DNA of 64,000 bases from Salinilacihabitans rarus (GCF_024296665.1 NZ_CP100762.1:186001-250000); one strand, 5' to 3'. Shown: positions 47,326 to 57,897, counted from the first letter of the stretch. The notes: generated by a model from the letters alone, not told the origin. Translations and numbers: made by a program.

Positions 47326-48387
47326 ATGACCTCAGACGAGCTTCGCTCGACCGTCGAGCGGGTCGGAGACCGGTTCAGCCTCGGCGAGTACGAGATCGAC
47401 GCCTACCTCGCGGTGCTCTCGCACGGCCAGTTGACGGCGAGCGAGATCGCCGACCGCACCGACATCCCACAGCCCCGCGTCTACGACACCGTCCGGAGCC
47501 TCAGCGACCGCGGCCTCGTCGAACTCCGGGAGTCGCGTCCGATGAAGATCGTCGCCATCGACCCCGCGGAGGCGTTCGACGACGTCCAGTCGGCGTTCGA
47601 GCAGATGATCGACGAACTCGAGGCGCGCTACACCGCCCCCGCGCGGGACACGGAGGCCGTCTCGCTGGTGAAGTCCCGGTCGACGATCCTCCGGTATCTG
47701 GAGGAGGTGATCGAGTCCGCCGAGTACGAACTGGCGCTGTCGCTGACCCCCGAACTGCTGACCCGCTTCGAGGACGAACTCCGGGCGGCAGTCGACGCCG
47801 ACGTCAGCGTCGACCTGATCGTCACGCCGGCGGCCGACGCCCCCGACCCGGACGAGTTCGACTACCTCTCGGTGGCGACGACCGCCCGCGCCCGCCGCGG
47901 GATCACGACGCCCGTGATCGCGGTCGCCGACGGCACCTACTCCATCTACGCGACTCAGGACGCTCTCCGGGACGACAAGGACCGCTACGGCGTCATCTTC
48001 AACCGCTCGGCGCTTGGCTTTCTGGTCTCGGGCTTTTTCGGTACCGTCCTCTGGACGACCGCCGAGCGCTCGCTGGCCGAGGACGGCGAGGGGCGGCCGT
48101 TCCCCCGACGGTACGCCTCGATCCGCCGGTGCGTGAAGGACCTGCTCGACGAGGGCGGCGAGTTCTACGCGGCCATCGAGGGTCGCGACGTCGCCACCGG
48201 CGACTCCCGGATCGTCCACGGGCGGGTCGTCGACGTCTCCTTCGAGTTGACCGAGGAGGTCGCCTCGCTCACCCTCGAAACCGACGACGGCGAGGTCTCC
48301 GTCGGAGGCCGCGTCGCCGCCCTCGAAGACGTCGAGGCACACACGATCAACATCGACCGCGACCGCCCGCCCGCGATCGACGACTGA
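47326..48387 (+). CDS. TrmB-family sugar-responsive transcriptional regulator (1)
   Basis: 353 residues. N-terminal winged helix: [40 protein letters not shown] and [20 protein letters not shown] (about 18-78). A short coiled segment (about 85-110) links to the C-terminal effector domain (about 115-350), which includes [20 protein letters not shown] and the family's [17 protein letters not shown] segment. TrmB proteins bind mono- or disaccharides and switch ABC sugar uptake and central sugar metabolism. Located directly before importer A. A perfect inverted repeat flanks its promoter. Confidence 0.92.
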   Translation: MTSDELRSTVERVGDRFSLGEYEIDAYLAVLSHGQLTASEIADRTDIPQPRVYDTVRSLSDRGLVELRESRPMKIVAIDPAEAFDDVQSAFEQMIDELEARYTAPARDTEAVSLVKSRSTILRYLEEVIESAEYELALSLTPELLTRFEDELRAAVDADVSVDLIVTPAADAPDPDEFDYLSVATTARARRGITTPVIAVADGTYSIYATQDALRDDKDRYGVIFNRSALGFLVSGFFGTVLWTTAERSLAEDGEGRPFPRRYASIRRCVKDLLDEGGEFYAAIEGRDVATGDSRIVHGRVVDVSFELTEEVASLTLETDDGEVSVGGRVAALEDVEAHTINIDRDRPPAIDD

Positions 48388-48457
48388 CCGCCCGCCGACG
48401 GGATTCCGTCGTTCACGGTGCGACGAAAGTCACATTATTTTACCTTGATCATGGCCC

Positions 48458-48467
48458 ATAATTAAGG
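48458..48467 (+). promoter_or_regulatory. TATA box of importer A operon
   Basis: ATAATTAAGG, 37-46 bp before the binding-protein ATG at 48504, leaving a leader of about 15-20 nt. The surrounding A/T stretch (48431-48442, with ATTATTTTACC) is the most AT-rich sequence of the neighbourhood and may hold an operator half-site. Confidence 0.55.
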
Positions 48468-48503
48468 CTCGCGAGGTAGTCCGTCCGCCATCGATGGTGA
48501 TCG

Positions 48504-49985
48504 ATGGTGCGTGATAGCACGGGACGACGCGACCGCAGCCGCGTCTCCCGGCGGACGTTCGTCGCGGCGGCGTCGGCCGCGGCCGGGGGGACGCTGGCGG
48601 CCGCCGGCTGTCTCGGCCGGGCGGCCGACGAGAACACCGTCGTCCTCTCCGGTGACACCGACTTCGAGGATATCATGCACTCGGAGGGCGACGCCCCGTC
48701 GGTTCAGCAGGCGCTGTGGAACGCCGGCCTCGACGAGAACATCCGCGTCGAGGTGCGTCCCGGCCCCGACGACACGGTCCAGCGGCGCTCGACCTACGAG
48801 ATGGCCCTCGAGGCCGACCGGTCGCCGCCGGACGTGTTCATGATGGACAGCGGCTGGACGATTCCGTTTATCCTGCGAGATCACACGCTGAACCTCGAGG
48901 AACACCTCTCGGGCGACGCCCTCGGCCGGGTCGAAGAGGAGTACGTCGACATGGCCGTCGAGACCGCACGCCACCCCGGAACCGACGCGTTGCACGCCGT
49001 CCCGCTGTTCCCGGACTTCCCGACGATACAGTACCGCAAGGACCTCGTCGAGGACGCGGGCTACGACACCGCCGACTGGGGGACGAACCCGCTCTCGTGG
49101 GGGAAGTTCGCCGACGTCGTCGCCGACACCTATTCACAGAGTAACGTCGACTACGGGTTCACGACGCAGGCGGCCGCCTACGAGGGGCTGTCGTGCTGTA
49201 CGTTCAACGAGACGATGACGAGTTTTGGCGGTGCTTACTTCGGCGGCGCCGACAACCTGTTTACGGCCGGCGACCGGCCGATCACCGTCGACGAGGAACC
49301 GGTGCTCGACGCGATCCGGATGATGCGCTCGTTCATCGGCGGCGGCGGCGACTTCCCCTCGATCTGTCCGTCCGCGATCGTCCAGTGGACCGAGGAGGAA
49401 GCCCGCGGGCCGTTCACCGGCGGCAACGCGATCGCCCACCGCAACTGGCCGTACTCGATCGCGATCAACGGCGCGGAAGACGAGTTCGGCGAGGACCTCG
49501 GCGTGATGCCGGTCCCCTACGGCGTCCCCGAGGGGGAAGCCGAGTACGAGGGTACCGGCGGGACCGCCGCCGCCCTCGGCGGCTGGCACCTCACGGTGAA
49601 CCCCCACACGGAGAAACTCGACCGGTCGTTGCAGGTCGTCGAGGCGTTCACCCACGACGAGGTGATGCTCACGCTGTTCCAACTGATCGGGTGGCTCCCG
49701 CCGAAACTCGGCCTGCTCGACGAGGTCACCCCGGAGGAAGCCGGCCCGGTCGCCCGCTACGTCGAACCGATCCGGGTCGCCGGCGAGAACGCGATCCCCC
49801 GGCCGGTCACCGACGTCTGGCCGGAGCAGTCGGCGGTCATCTTTCAGGAGGTCCACTCGGCCTACCGCGGGGTGAAGTCACCGGAGCAAGCCATGTCAGA
49901 CCTACAGACGCGACTCGAAGAGAGCGAACGGGACGTCCGGGAGGCCGCCGGCGGCGGCGACGGAGGTGATTCCGGTGGGAGCTGA
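48504..49985 (+). CDS. ABC sugar importer A: binding lipoprotein
   Basis: 493 residues. The N-terminus carries a Tat signal (SRRTFVAAASAAAG) and lipobox LAAAGCLG (Cys at about 36), so the protein folds in the cytoplasm and is anchored outside. The type I cluster carbohydrate-binding fold follows: LHAVPLFPDFPTIQYRKDLV (about 163-182), GFTTQAAAYEGLSCCTFNET, RNWPYSIAINGAEDEFGEDL and GGWHLTVNPHTEKLDRSL. A Gly/Ser/Asp tail (GGGDGGDSGGS) ends it. Paralog of the protein at 56360. Ligand: an oligosaccharide or disaccharide is most likely. Confidence 0.93.
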   Translation: MVRDSTGRRDRSRVSRRTFVAAASAAAGGTLAAAGCLGRAADENTVVLSGDTDFEDIMHSEGDAPSVQQALWNAGLDENIRVEVRPGPDDTVQRRSTYEMALEADRSPPDVFMMDSGWTIPFILRDHTLNLEEHLSGDALGRVEEEYVDMAVETARHPGTDALHAVPLFPDFPTIQYRKDLVEDAGYDTADWGTNPLSWGKFADVVADTYSQSNVDYGFTTQAAAYEGLSCCTFNETMTSFGGAYFGGADNLFTAGDRPITVDEEPVLDAIRMMRSFIGGGGDFPSICPSAIVQWTEEEARGPFTGGNAIAHRNWPYSIAINGAEDEFGEDLGVMPVPYGVPEGEAEYEGTGGTAAALGGWHLTVNPHTEKLDRSLQVVEAFTHDEVMLTLFQLIGWLPPKLGLLDEVTPEEAGPVARYVEPIRVAGENAIPRPVTDVWPEQSAVIFQEVHSAYRGVKSPEQAMSDLQTRLEESERDVREAAGGGDGGDSGGS

Positions 49986-51000
49986 GACGGAGACGCCGAC
50001 GCGGCGCGAACGCGACCGCGAGCGGACCGGCAACGCCGTCGTCAACCGGATGGAGAACCTGAGCGAGGCGGCCTACGGCTACCTGCTGTTACTGCCGGCG
50101 TTTGCCCTGCTGGCGTTCGTCGCCTTCTATCCGCTTATCATGACGTTCGTCATGTCGCTGCGGGCCGACCGCACGCGCGGCGCCGAATCCCTCGGCGGCT
50201 TCGTCGGCTTCGAGAACTACGTGAACATCCTGACCGGCGACGCCCGCCTCGCCCGGCAGTTCGTCGACCTCTCGCTGTCGGGGTCGTTCCCGTTCGTCGA
50301 GTTCGGCGTCCCGATGCTGCAACAGGCGCTGTTCGTGACCCTCGGGTTCGCCATCCTGAGCGTGGTCTTCGAGACGCTGCTTGGCTTCGGTCAGGCGCTC
50401 GTGCTCGATCAGGAGTTCTACGGGCGCCGGTGGGTCCGCGTCGCGATCATCCTCCCGTGGGCGGTGCCCATCGTCATTCAGGGGATGATCTTCTTCCTGC
50501 TGTTCCAGCCCACCGTCGGCTTCGCGAGCGACCTCATGCAGTGGGTCGGGTTGTTCGGGGCGAACCCACTGGCCGACAGCCGCGACTCGTTTATCATCGT
50601 GCTGGTCGCGGACATCTGGAAGACGTCGGCGTTCATGGCGTTGCTGATCCTCGCGGGCCTGCAGAGCGTCGACCGCAGCCTCTACGACGTCGCGCGCGTC
50701 GCGGGTGCCTCCCCGTGGCAGCGGTTCAAGATGATCACGCTGCCGCTGGTGCTGCCGGCGCTGCTCGTCGCGATGCTGTTCCGGACGATGGACGCCATGC
50801 GGATCTACGGACTGATCGAGTCGACCGCGGGCTGTACGACGCTGCCGTCGCTGACCTGCATGATGGTCGAGGCGATGTTCGGCGGCACCCGCATCTGGGG
50901 GACCGCTGCCGCCGTCGCGTTCACGACCGCGGTCGTGATCGGCCTGTTCATCCTCGTGTACGTGATCAAGTTCCGCGACACGGAGGCGGGGTTCTACTGA
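49975..51000 (+). CDS. ABC sugar importer A: permease 1 (MalF/UgpA type)
   Basis: 341 residues with six hydrophobic segments. The start is a GTG at 49975 (MGAETETPTRRERDRERTGN), chosen because the paralog at 57898 begins alike; it overlaps the binding-protein stop by 11 bp. The EAA loop reads YDVARVAGASPWQRFKMITL followed by PLVLPALL (about 240-270), the contact to the ATPase. IILPWAVPIVIQGMIFF precedes it. Second gene of the operon. Confidence 0.93.
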   Translation: MGAETETPTRRERDRERTGNAVVNRMENLSEAAYGYLLLLPAFALLAFVAFYPLIMTFVMSLRADRTRGAESLGGFVGFENYVNILTGDARLARQFVDLSLSGSFPFVEFGVPMLQQALFVTLGFAILSVVFETLLGFGQALVLDQEFYGRRWVRVAIILPWAVPIVIQGMIFFLLFQPTVGFASDLMQWVGLFGANPLADSRDSFIIVLVADIWKTSAFMALLILAGLQSVDRSLYDVARVAGASPWQRFKMITLPLVLPALLVAMLFRTMDAMRIYGLIESTAGCTTLPSLTCMMVEAMFGGTRIWGTAAAVAFTTAVVIGLFILVYVIKFRDTEAGFY

Positions 51001-51974
51001 TGACCCGACCAGACACCACCCGAACGGACGGCGGCACCGAGGCGGTCGGCAGGAGCGACGACACCGAGATCAAACGCGGACCCGTGGAGGCGTGGGCCGC
51101 GCGGATGGTCAAGAACCCCAAGCGTGCCTACCGCTCGATGTTCTACGTGGCGACGATCTTCTTCCTCGTCACGACGCTGTTCCCGTTCTACTGGCTACTG
51201 ATGGTCGCGCTGACGCCACAGGGGCGGCTACAGGACGTCCACCTCACGCCGAACGGGTTCAACCCCGAGGTGTTCGTCGAGGTGTTCACCATCATCCCGT
51301 TCCACTGGTACATGTTCAACAGCTTCGTCATCGCGACGGCTTCGACGATCATCGTGCTGGTGGTCGCGAGCCTCGCGGGGTACGTCTTCGGCCGCCTCGA
51401 GATCCCGTACAAGGGGCCGCTGATGCTGCTCGTGTTGATCGTGTCGTTCTTCCCGCCGGCGGCCTTCTTCATCCCGCTGAACGACCTGTTCAACACGCAG
51501 TTCGCGGTCATGGAGCCGGTGTTGACCAACGGCAGCCTCTACAACACGCCGTACGCGCTCGTCACGCCGCTGTCGGGGATCTTCATGCCGCTGTCGATTT
51601 TCATCCTCACGACGTTCTACGGCCAGATTCCGGACGGGCTGGAAGACGCCGCGCGGGTCGAGGGGACGACGCGGCTGGGCGCGCTGTTCCGCGTGATCAT
51701 CCCGCTGTCGGCCCCCGGCGTCGCGACCGCCGGCGTGTTGACGTTCATCGCGGTCTACAACGAGTTCTTCTTCTCGTTCCTCATGACCGACGGCCAGCCC
51801 CAGAACTGGGCGCCGATCGTCGAGGGACTGATGGGCTACCAGGGACAGTACGAGATCCTGTTCAACGTCATGGCGGCGGCGAGCATCGTCGGCGTGTTGC
51901 CGGTAGCGATCCTCGTCGTCGTCGCACAGGAACGAATCGTCAGCGGCCTGACCGCCGGTGCACTCAAGGAGTAA
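51000..51974 (+). CDS. ABC sugar importer A: permease 2 (MalG/UgpE type)
   Basis: 324 residues with six hydrophobic segments. The TGATG overlap with permease 1 shows translational coupling. Cytoplasmic N-terminus with PVEAWAARMVKNPKRAYRS; first helix ATIFFLVTTLFPFYWLLMVA; EAA loop GLEDAARVEGTTRLGALFRV followed by IIPLSAPGVATAG. Bases 51588-51730 in this loop region match the paralog at 58914 in 141 of 143 positions, far above the rest of the gene, a sign of gene conversion. Confidence 0.93.
   Translation: MTRPDTTRTDGGTEAVGRSDDTEIKRGPVEAWAARMVKNPKRAYRSMFYVATIFFLVTTLFPFYWLLMVALTPQGRLQDVHLTPNGFNPEVFVEVFTIIPFHWYMFNSFVIATASTIIVLVVASLAGYVFGRLEIPYKGPLMLLVLIVSFFPPAAFFIPLNDLFNTQFAVMEPVLTNGSLYNTPYALVTPLSGIFMPLSIFILTTFYGQIPDGLEDAARVEGTTRLGALFRVIIPLSAPGVATAGVLTFIAVYNEFFFSFLMTDGQPQNWAPIVEGLMGYQGQYEILFNVMAAASIVGVLPVAILVVVAQERIVSGLTAGALKE
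51588..51730 (+). repeat. Gene-conversion tract in permease 2, copy A
   Basis: 143 bp nearly identical (141/143) to 59514-59656 in importer B, both coding for the EAA loop region (IFILTTFYGQIPDGLEDAAR and following). Flanking parts of the two genes are clearly more diverged. Direct observation; recent recombination between the tandem copies is the inference. Confidence 0.8.
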
Positions 51975-51982
51975 GATAGACA

Positions 51983-53185
<1,203 letters not shown>

Positions 53186-53208
53186 CCGATCGGAGCCGAC
53201 GAACGTTT

Positions 53209-53226
53209 TTACCGTGGGGGCGGTAA
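53209..53226 (+). promoter_or_regulatory. Promoter-associated inverted repeat before aldo/keto reductase 2
   Basis: TTACCG (53209-53214) and CGGTAA (53221-53226) flank a T-G6-like spacer (TGGGGG). The TATA-like GTTTTTACC (53205-53213) overlaps the first arm and lies about 25-30 bp before the ATG at 53237. The gene can thus be transcribed separately from importer A and may be regulated. Confidence 0.45.
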
Positions 53227-53236
53227 CCGTCGGGCG

Positions 53237-54226
53237 ATGACGCCGGACGCGATGGAGTACACGCGGCTCGGATCGACCGGCCTGGAGGTATCGCGGCTCT
53301 GTCTGGGCTGTATGAACTTCGGGAGCGGGCAGTCGTGGATGCTCGACGACGAGGAGGCGAGCGTCGAGATCATCGACCGCGCGCTCGAACTGGGGATCAA
53401 CTTCCTCGACACGGCGAACGTCTACTCGAACGGCGAGAGCGAGGAGATCGTCGGCCGCGCGATCGCCGAGTACGACCGCGACGAACTGGTGATCGCGACG
53501 AAGGTCTTCGGCCGGATGGGCGAGGGGCCGAACAAGCAGGGGCTGTCGCGCAAGCACGTCATCGACCAGTGCGAGGCGAGTCTGGAGCGGCTGGGACTGG
53601 ACTACCTCGATCTCTACCAGATCCACCGCTTCGACGACGCGACGCCGACCGAGGAGACGCTGTCGGCGCTCGACCACCTCGTCGACGAGGGACTCGTCCG
53701 GTACGTCGGCGCGAGCACGATGCCGGCCTGGAAGTTCGCGCAACTGCTCTACACCGCCGACGTGGAGAACTACGAGCGGTTCGTCTCCATGCAGCCGGAG
53801 TACAACGCCGTCGACCGCCACGAGGAGGCGAACGTCCTCCCGCTGTGTGCCGACGAGGGGGTCGGCGTGATCCCGTGGTCGCCGCTGGCCGGCGGTTTCC
53901 TCACGGGCAAGTACGAGCGCGACGCCGACCCCGAGGAGGGCCGCGCCGCGCTCGACGAGTACACCCGAAAGCGGTTCACCGAGGCGAACTGGGAGGTGCT
54001 CGCGGCGATCGAGGCGGTCGCCGAGGAGGTCGACGCGACGCCGGCGCAGGTCAGCCTCGCGTGGCTGTTGCACAAGGACGTCGTCGACGCACCGATCGTC
54101 GGCCCGAAGTCGATCGATCACCTGGAGGAGAACGTCGGGGCGATCGACGTGTCACTGACCGACGAGCAGATCGAGCGAATCGAGGCGCCGAAGACCCCGC
54201 GGTGGCCCGCGGCGGGCAAGGACTGA
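53237..54226 (+). CDS. Aldo/keto reductase of the sugar island
   Basis: 329 residues. FLDTANVYSNGESEEIVGRA holds the catalytic Asp and Tyr, LVIATKVFGRM the Lys and DLYQIHRFDD the His; VGPKSIDHLEENVGAIDVSL is the NADP-binding end. It falls with aryl-alcohol dehydrogenase/YajO-like sugar-aldehyde reductases. MTPDAMEYTRLG or MEYTRLG (15 bp later) could be the start. The stop is followed after 1 bp by the ATG of a second trmB, so the reductase and regulator form an operon. Likely acts on the sugar brought in by the importers. Confidence 0.9.
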   Translation: MTPDAMEYTRLGSTGLEVSRLCLGCMNFGSGQSWMLDDEEASVEIIDRALELGINFLDTANVYSNGESEEIVGRAIAEYDRDELVIATKVFGRMGEGPNKQGLSRKHVIDQCEASLERLGLDYLDLYQIHRFDDATPTEETLSALDHLVDEGLVRYVGASTMPAWKFAQLLYTADVENYERFVSMQPEYNAVDRHEEANVLPLCADEGVGVIPWSPLAGGFLTGKYERDADPEEGRAALDEYTRKRFTEANWEVLAAIEAVAEEVDATPAQVSLAWLLHKDVVDAPIVGPKSIDHLEENVGAIDVSLTDEQIERIEAPKTPRWPAAGKD

Positions 54227-54227
54227 C

Positions 54228-55313
54228 ATGGACGGCGAGGAACTCGTCACGGTCCTCGAGGAGGCGGGGCTCTCCCCCTATCAGGCCGACGCCTACGTCA
54301 CGCTGCTGGAACTCGGCTCGGCCTCCGCGACGGACGTCGCCGACGCGAGCGACGTGCCCGACCCGCGGATCTACGACGTGCTGCGGAACCTCGAATCGAA
54401 GGGGTTCGTCGAGATCTACGAGCAGGAGCACCTCCACGCCCGGGCGCGCCCGCCGACGGCCGTCACCTCGGACCTGCAGTCGCGGGCGGACCGGTTCGAG
54501 CGCGCCGCGAGCGAGATCGAGGAGCGCTGGACCCGGCCGCCGGTCGAGCGCAGCAAGGTGAGCATCGTCTCGCGGCTGGAGACGATCGTCGACGAGGTGG
54601 CCGCGGCCGTCCGGACCGCCGAGAACCAGGTCCAACTGTGTACCACGCCGGACCGGTTCCGGACGCTGCGGCCCGCGCTCGCGGCCGCGGTCGACAACGG
54701 CGTACACGTGAAGCTGACGCTGTCCGCGCCGGACCGGAACGCGGTCGAGTCCATCGGCCTCGAAGGCGCCTGCACCGAGGCGAGGTACCGCGAACTCCCC
54801 GCGCCGTTCGTCGCCATCGCCGACCGCACCCGGGCGTACTTCGTCCCCCACCGGGACTCGATCAACCGGTACGGCGTCCTCGTCGACGACCGCAGCCACG
54901 CGTACGTGTTCCACTGGTTCTTCCTCACCACCCTCTGGGACGTCTGGGACGTCCTCTACCGGGACGACGAGGAGTCCCCCCGGGTGTACGTCAACATCCG
55001 GTACTGCATCCGCGACATCGCGCCGCACGTCGAGGCCGGCGACCCCGTCGCCGTCCGGGTCATGGGGACCGACACGGAGACCGGCGACCGCCGGACGATC
55101 GAGGGGACCGTCGTCGACGTCACCACGACGAACGAACTCGGCTCCGTCAACGACGCGCGGCGGGGGACCCTCTCGGTCGCCGAGTTCGCCGGGGTCGCGT
55201 CGATCGCCGTCGACACCGGCGACGACGTGGTGACCGTCGGCGGGTGGGGCGCGACGCTCGAACGGATGGAGGCCGAGCGGATCACCGTCACCGATCCGGG
55301 GGGCCAGCCGTGA
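54228..55313 (+). CDS. TrmB-family sugar-responsive transcriptional regulator (2)
   Basis: 361 residues. Winged helix: SPYQADAYVTLLELGSASAT, DVADASDVPDPRIYDVLRNL and ESKGFVEIYEQEHLHARARP. The coiled linker RADRFERAASEIEERWTRPP leads to the effector domain, containing SRLETIVDEVAAAVRTAENQ and a Trp/Phe-rich stretch HAYVFHWFFLTTLWDVWDVL near residue 225. It differs strongly from the first TrmB at 47326 in effector-domain sequence and may sense another sugar. Coupled to the aldo/keto reductase (1-bp gap) and to the next gene (GTGA overlap). Probably regulates importer B 1 kb downstream. Confidence 0.9.
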   Translation: MDGEELVTVLEEAGLSPYQADAYVTLLELGSASATDVADASDVPDPRIYDVLRNLESKGFVEIYEQEHLHARARPPTAVTSDLQSRADRFERAASEIEERWTRPPVERSKVSIVSRLETIVDEVAAAVRTAENQVQLCTTPDRFRTLRPALAAAVDNGVHVKLTLSAPDRNAVESIGLEGACTEARYRELPAPFVAIADRTRAYFVPHRDSINRYGVLVDDRSHAYVFHWFFLTTLWDVWDVLYRDDEESPRVYVNIRYCIRDIAPHVEAGDPVAVRVMGTDTETGDRRTIEGTVVDVTTTNELGSVNDARRGTLSVAEFAGVASIAVDTGDDVVTVGGWGATLERMEAERITVTDPGGQP

Positions 55314-56188
55314 CGTCCGCACGCGGGTCGGACGACGACGCCGCGGACGCCGGGGTCCGCAGTTCCCTCCGCCGGGCGGTCGACGCCGTCCGGCGCCCGG
55401 CGTACACGGGCGAGCGCCGGTGCTGGCCCTGCACGGCCCTCAACGTCGCGTTGCTGGCGGTCGCCTGCGCGGCGGTGGCGCCGTGGTCTCCGCCGGCCGC
55501 GCTCGCGCTCGCCGTCGTCGGCGCCGCCGGGATCTGGCTCCGGGGGTACCTGGTGCCGTACACGCCGCGGTTCGCACCCCGGATCGCCGCCGCGCTCCCG
55601 GGTGACGTCTTCGCGGGCGAGAAGACCCCCGCCGCGACGGGGTCGCTCTCCGGGTCCGGCCCCGACGGCGACGACGAGGACGTCGGCCGGCGGCTGTTCG
55701 CCGAACTCCGGCGGGCCGGCGTCCTCGAAGGCGACGACGAGGCCGTCGCCCTGTCCGACGAGTTCCGCCGCCGGTGGGCGGCCGCGACGGCCGACCTCCG
55801 GGAAGCGTCGCTCGACGAACTGGAGCGGACGGTCGCCGAGATAGCCGGCACCGACGGCGTCGACGCCTTCGCCGGGGAGACGAGAACGTACGTCGCCGTT
55901 CCCACCCCGTCGGGGACGGCGTACCTCTCGCAGCACGTCGCGATCGCCGAGGCGGCGGCGGTGCTCGCGCTGCGGGACGTCGCGCCCGGGATGGACGCGG
56001 ACCTCCGCGTCGCGGCGGCGGACCCGCTCCGGATGTTCCTCGAACGGTGTCCCGTCTGCGACGCCGCCGTCGTCGAGACCGACCCGAAGGCCTGTTGCGG
56101 TTCCGTCCGCGACCCGCGGACGCTCCCCGAGGCGGTGCTCGCCTGTCCGGAGTGTGACGTCCGCCTGTACGCCTTCGACGACGGCTGA
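55310..56188 (+). CDS. Membrane-anchored zinc-ribbon protein coupled to TrmB 2
   Basis: 292 residues starting at a GTG that overlaps the trmB stop (GTGA). Two hydrophobic helices (about 43-62 and 65-85) follow a basic N-terminus; the Cys pair RRCWPCTALN lies just before them. The rest is soluble and ends with a probable zinc site: CPVCDAAVVETDPKACCGSV and ACPECDVRLYAF. The middle part (about 120-230) is helical and acidic. A membrane protein genetically tied to a sugar regulator might hold it at the membrane; this is conjecture. No family recognised. Confidence 0.7.
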   Translation: MTSARGSDDDAADAGVRSSLRRAVDAVRRPAYTGERRCWPCTALNVALLAVACAAVAPWSPPAALALAVVGAAGIWLRGYLVPYTPRFAPRIAAALPGDVFAGEKTPAATGSLSGSGPDGDDEDVGRRLFAELRRAGVLEGDDEAVALSDEFRRRWAAATADLREASLDELERTVAEIAGTDGVDAFAGETRTYVAVPTPSGTAYLSQHVAIAEAAAVLALRDVAPGMDADLRVAAADPLRMFLERCPVCDAAVVETDPKACCGSVRDPRTLPEAVLACPECDVRLYAFDDG

Positions 56189-56198
56189 TCGGCGGACG

Positions 56199-56216
56199 CC
56201 GGCGGCCGGTTTTTTC
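56199..56216 (+). terminator. T-run terminator after the TrmB 2 operon
   Basis: GC-rich GGCGGCCGG followed by six T (56210-56215), 20 bp after the stop at 56188. It separates the TrmB 2 operon from importer B. Confidence 0.45.
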
Positions 56217-56293
56217 CTCCTCGTCGCGCCGTCTGGCGCCGCGACGTTACTCGTCAGTGAACCGTCACCAGCTTTTGATAGTTCGCGCGCCTA

Positions 56294-56315
56294 ATTAACA
56301 ACAGCCGTTGTTAAT
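56294..56315. promoter_or_regulatory. Inverted repeat ATTAACAAC-N4-GTTGTTAAT before importer B
   Basis: Perfect 9-bp arms at 56294-56302 and 56307-56315, 45-66 bp upstream of the binding-protein ATG. A TATA-like CTATTATG (about 56325-56332) follows 10 bp later. In this GC-rich genome a 22-bp AT-rich palindrome is striking and is a good candidate for an operator, for instance of the TrmB encoded 1 kb upstream. Confidence 0.6.
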
Positions 56316-56359
56316 ACGCCGCAACTATTATGTAGGACGGATTCGAGGATCAGAACGGA

Positions 56360-57868
56360 ATGTCTGACAAGCTAACGAATGTGTCACGCGGTCGGCGGAA
56401 CGTCTCGCGCCGGCGCTTCGTTCAGGCGGCGAGCGCCGCCGGTATCGTCGGCGTTGCAGGGTGTACGGGCGACGAGGGGGACGACGACCAGCTCGTCGAC
56501 GACCCCGACGCGGAGTTCGAGTTCGACGAGGAGGTCACCGTCGAGCTCTACGCCGACTCCGACATGAAGGAGCTTCAGGACCTCATCAACGACGCGCTCC
56601 ACGAGGGGGGACTCCACGAGAACGTCTCGATCGAGGTCACCGCCGGTCCCGACAACACGGACGAACGCCGCGACTTCATCGCGAACGCGTTCGAGGCCGA
56701 GCGGTCCTCGCCGGACCTGATGCTGACCGACAGCGGCTGGACGATCCCGTTCATCGCGCGCGATCAGGTGCTGAACCTCGAGCAGAACCTCTCGAGCGAC
56801 GTCCTCGATCACGTCCACGAGGACTACTTCGACATGGTCGTCTCGACGGCGTCGGACATCGACGGCAACCTCCACGCGCTGCCGCTGTTCCCCGACTTCC
56901 CGACGATGCAGTACCGCAAGGACCTCGTCGAGGAGACGGGCTACGATCCGGAGGGGGAAAACTGGGCGACGGAGTCGCTGTCGTGGGAAGAGTTCTCGCA
57001 CATGGTCGAGGACGTGAAAGACGACCACGGCCTCGAGTACGGCTTCACCTTCCAGTCGGCCGCCTACGAGGGGCTTGCGTGCTGTAACTTCAACGAGTGG
57101 CTCACCAGCTTCGGCGGGGCGTTCTTCGGCGACCACGACAACCTCTTCGGCCCGATCGGCGATCGGCCGATCACGATCAACGAGGAGCCGGTCCACGACT
57201 CGCTGCGGATGATCCGGACGTTCGTCCACGGCCACGACGACGGGGAGGCCCTCGACGACTTCGCCGGCGGGATCTCGCCGGAGGCCGTCCTCCAGTGGGA
57301 CGAGGAGGACTCCCGCGGGCCGTTCACCGACGGCGACGCCGTCGCCCACCGCAACTGGCCGTACTCGATCGCGATCAACGGTGCGGAGCCCGAAGAGGAG
57401 GACGACCCGGGCTTCGGCGAGGACCTCGGCGTGATGCCGATCCCCTACGGCGTCACCGCCGACGAGGCCGAGTACGAGGGCGCCGGCGGCCCCGTCGCCG
57501 CCCTCGGCGGCTGGCACATCACGCCGAACCCGAACACCGAGCACATCGAGGCGACCCTCGCGGTCATCGAGGCGTTCACCAGCGAGCCGGTCAAACTCAC
57601 GCTCTGGGAGGAGCAGGGCTGGGTGCCACCGGAACCCGAGCTGTTCGGCTCGGACGAACTGCGCGACATCGAACCGGTCGGCCGGTACCTCGACGCCCTC
57701 GCGGTCGCCGGGGAGAACGCCGTCGCCCGCCCGGTCACCGAGATCTGGCCGACGCAGGCGACCAACGTCTACCAGGAGGCCCACGACGCGCTCAGCCAGA
57801 CGAAGAGCCCGGAGGAGGCGATGGCCCAACTCGAGAGCGACCTCGAGGAGCAGGAGCAGGCCTACTGA
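56360..57868 (+). CDS. ABC sugar importer B: binding lipoprotein
   Basis: 502 residues. Tat signal with SRRRFVQAASAAG and lipobox GVAGCTGD (Cys at about 34), then an acidic linker (DEGDDDQLVDDPDAEFEFDE) that keeps the domain off the membrane. Core segments are near those of importer A: LTDSGWTIPFIARDQVLNLE, LHALPLFPDFPTMQYRKDLV, YGFTFQSAAYEGLACCNFNE and HRNWPYSIAINGAEPEEEDD. The same ligand pocket pattern suggests a related sugar. First gene of an operon of at least four genes with its own promoter and palindrome. Confidence 0.93.
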   Translation: MSDKLTNVSRGRRNVSRRRFVQAASAAGIVGVAGCTGDEGDDDQLVDDPDAEFEFDEEVTVELYADSDMKELQDLINDALHEGGLHENVSIEVTAGPDNTDERRDFIANAFEAERSSPDLMLTDSGWTIPFIARDQVLNLEQNLSSDVLDHVHEDYFDMVVSTASDIDGNLHALPLFPDFPTMQYRKDLVEETGYDPEGENWATESLSWEEFSHMVEDVKDDHGLEYGFTFQSAAYEGLACCNFNEWLTSFGGAFFGDHDNLFGPIGDRPITINEEPVHDSLRMIRTFVHGHDDGEALDDFAGGISPEAVLQWDEEDSRGPFTDGDAVAHRNWPYSIAINGAEPEEEDDPGFGEDLGVMPIPYGVTADEAEYEGAGGPVAALGGWHITPNPNTEHIEATLAVIEAFTSEPVKLTLWEEQGWVPPEPELFGSDELRDIEPVGRYLDALAVAGENAVARPVTEIWPTQATNVYQEAHDALSQTKSPEEAMAQLESDLEEQEQAY

Positions 57869-57897
57869 CCCGGGCGATTCGAGCACGGTAATTTATC

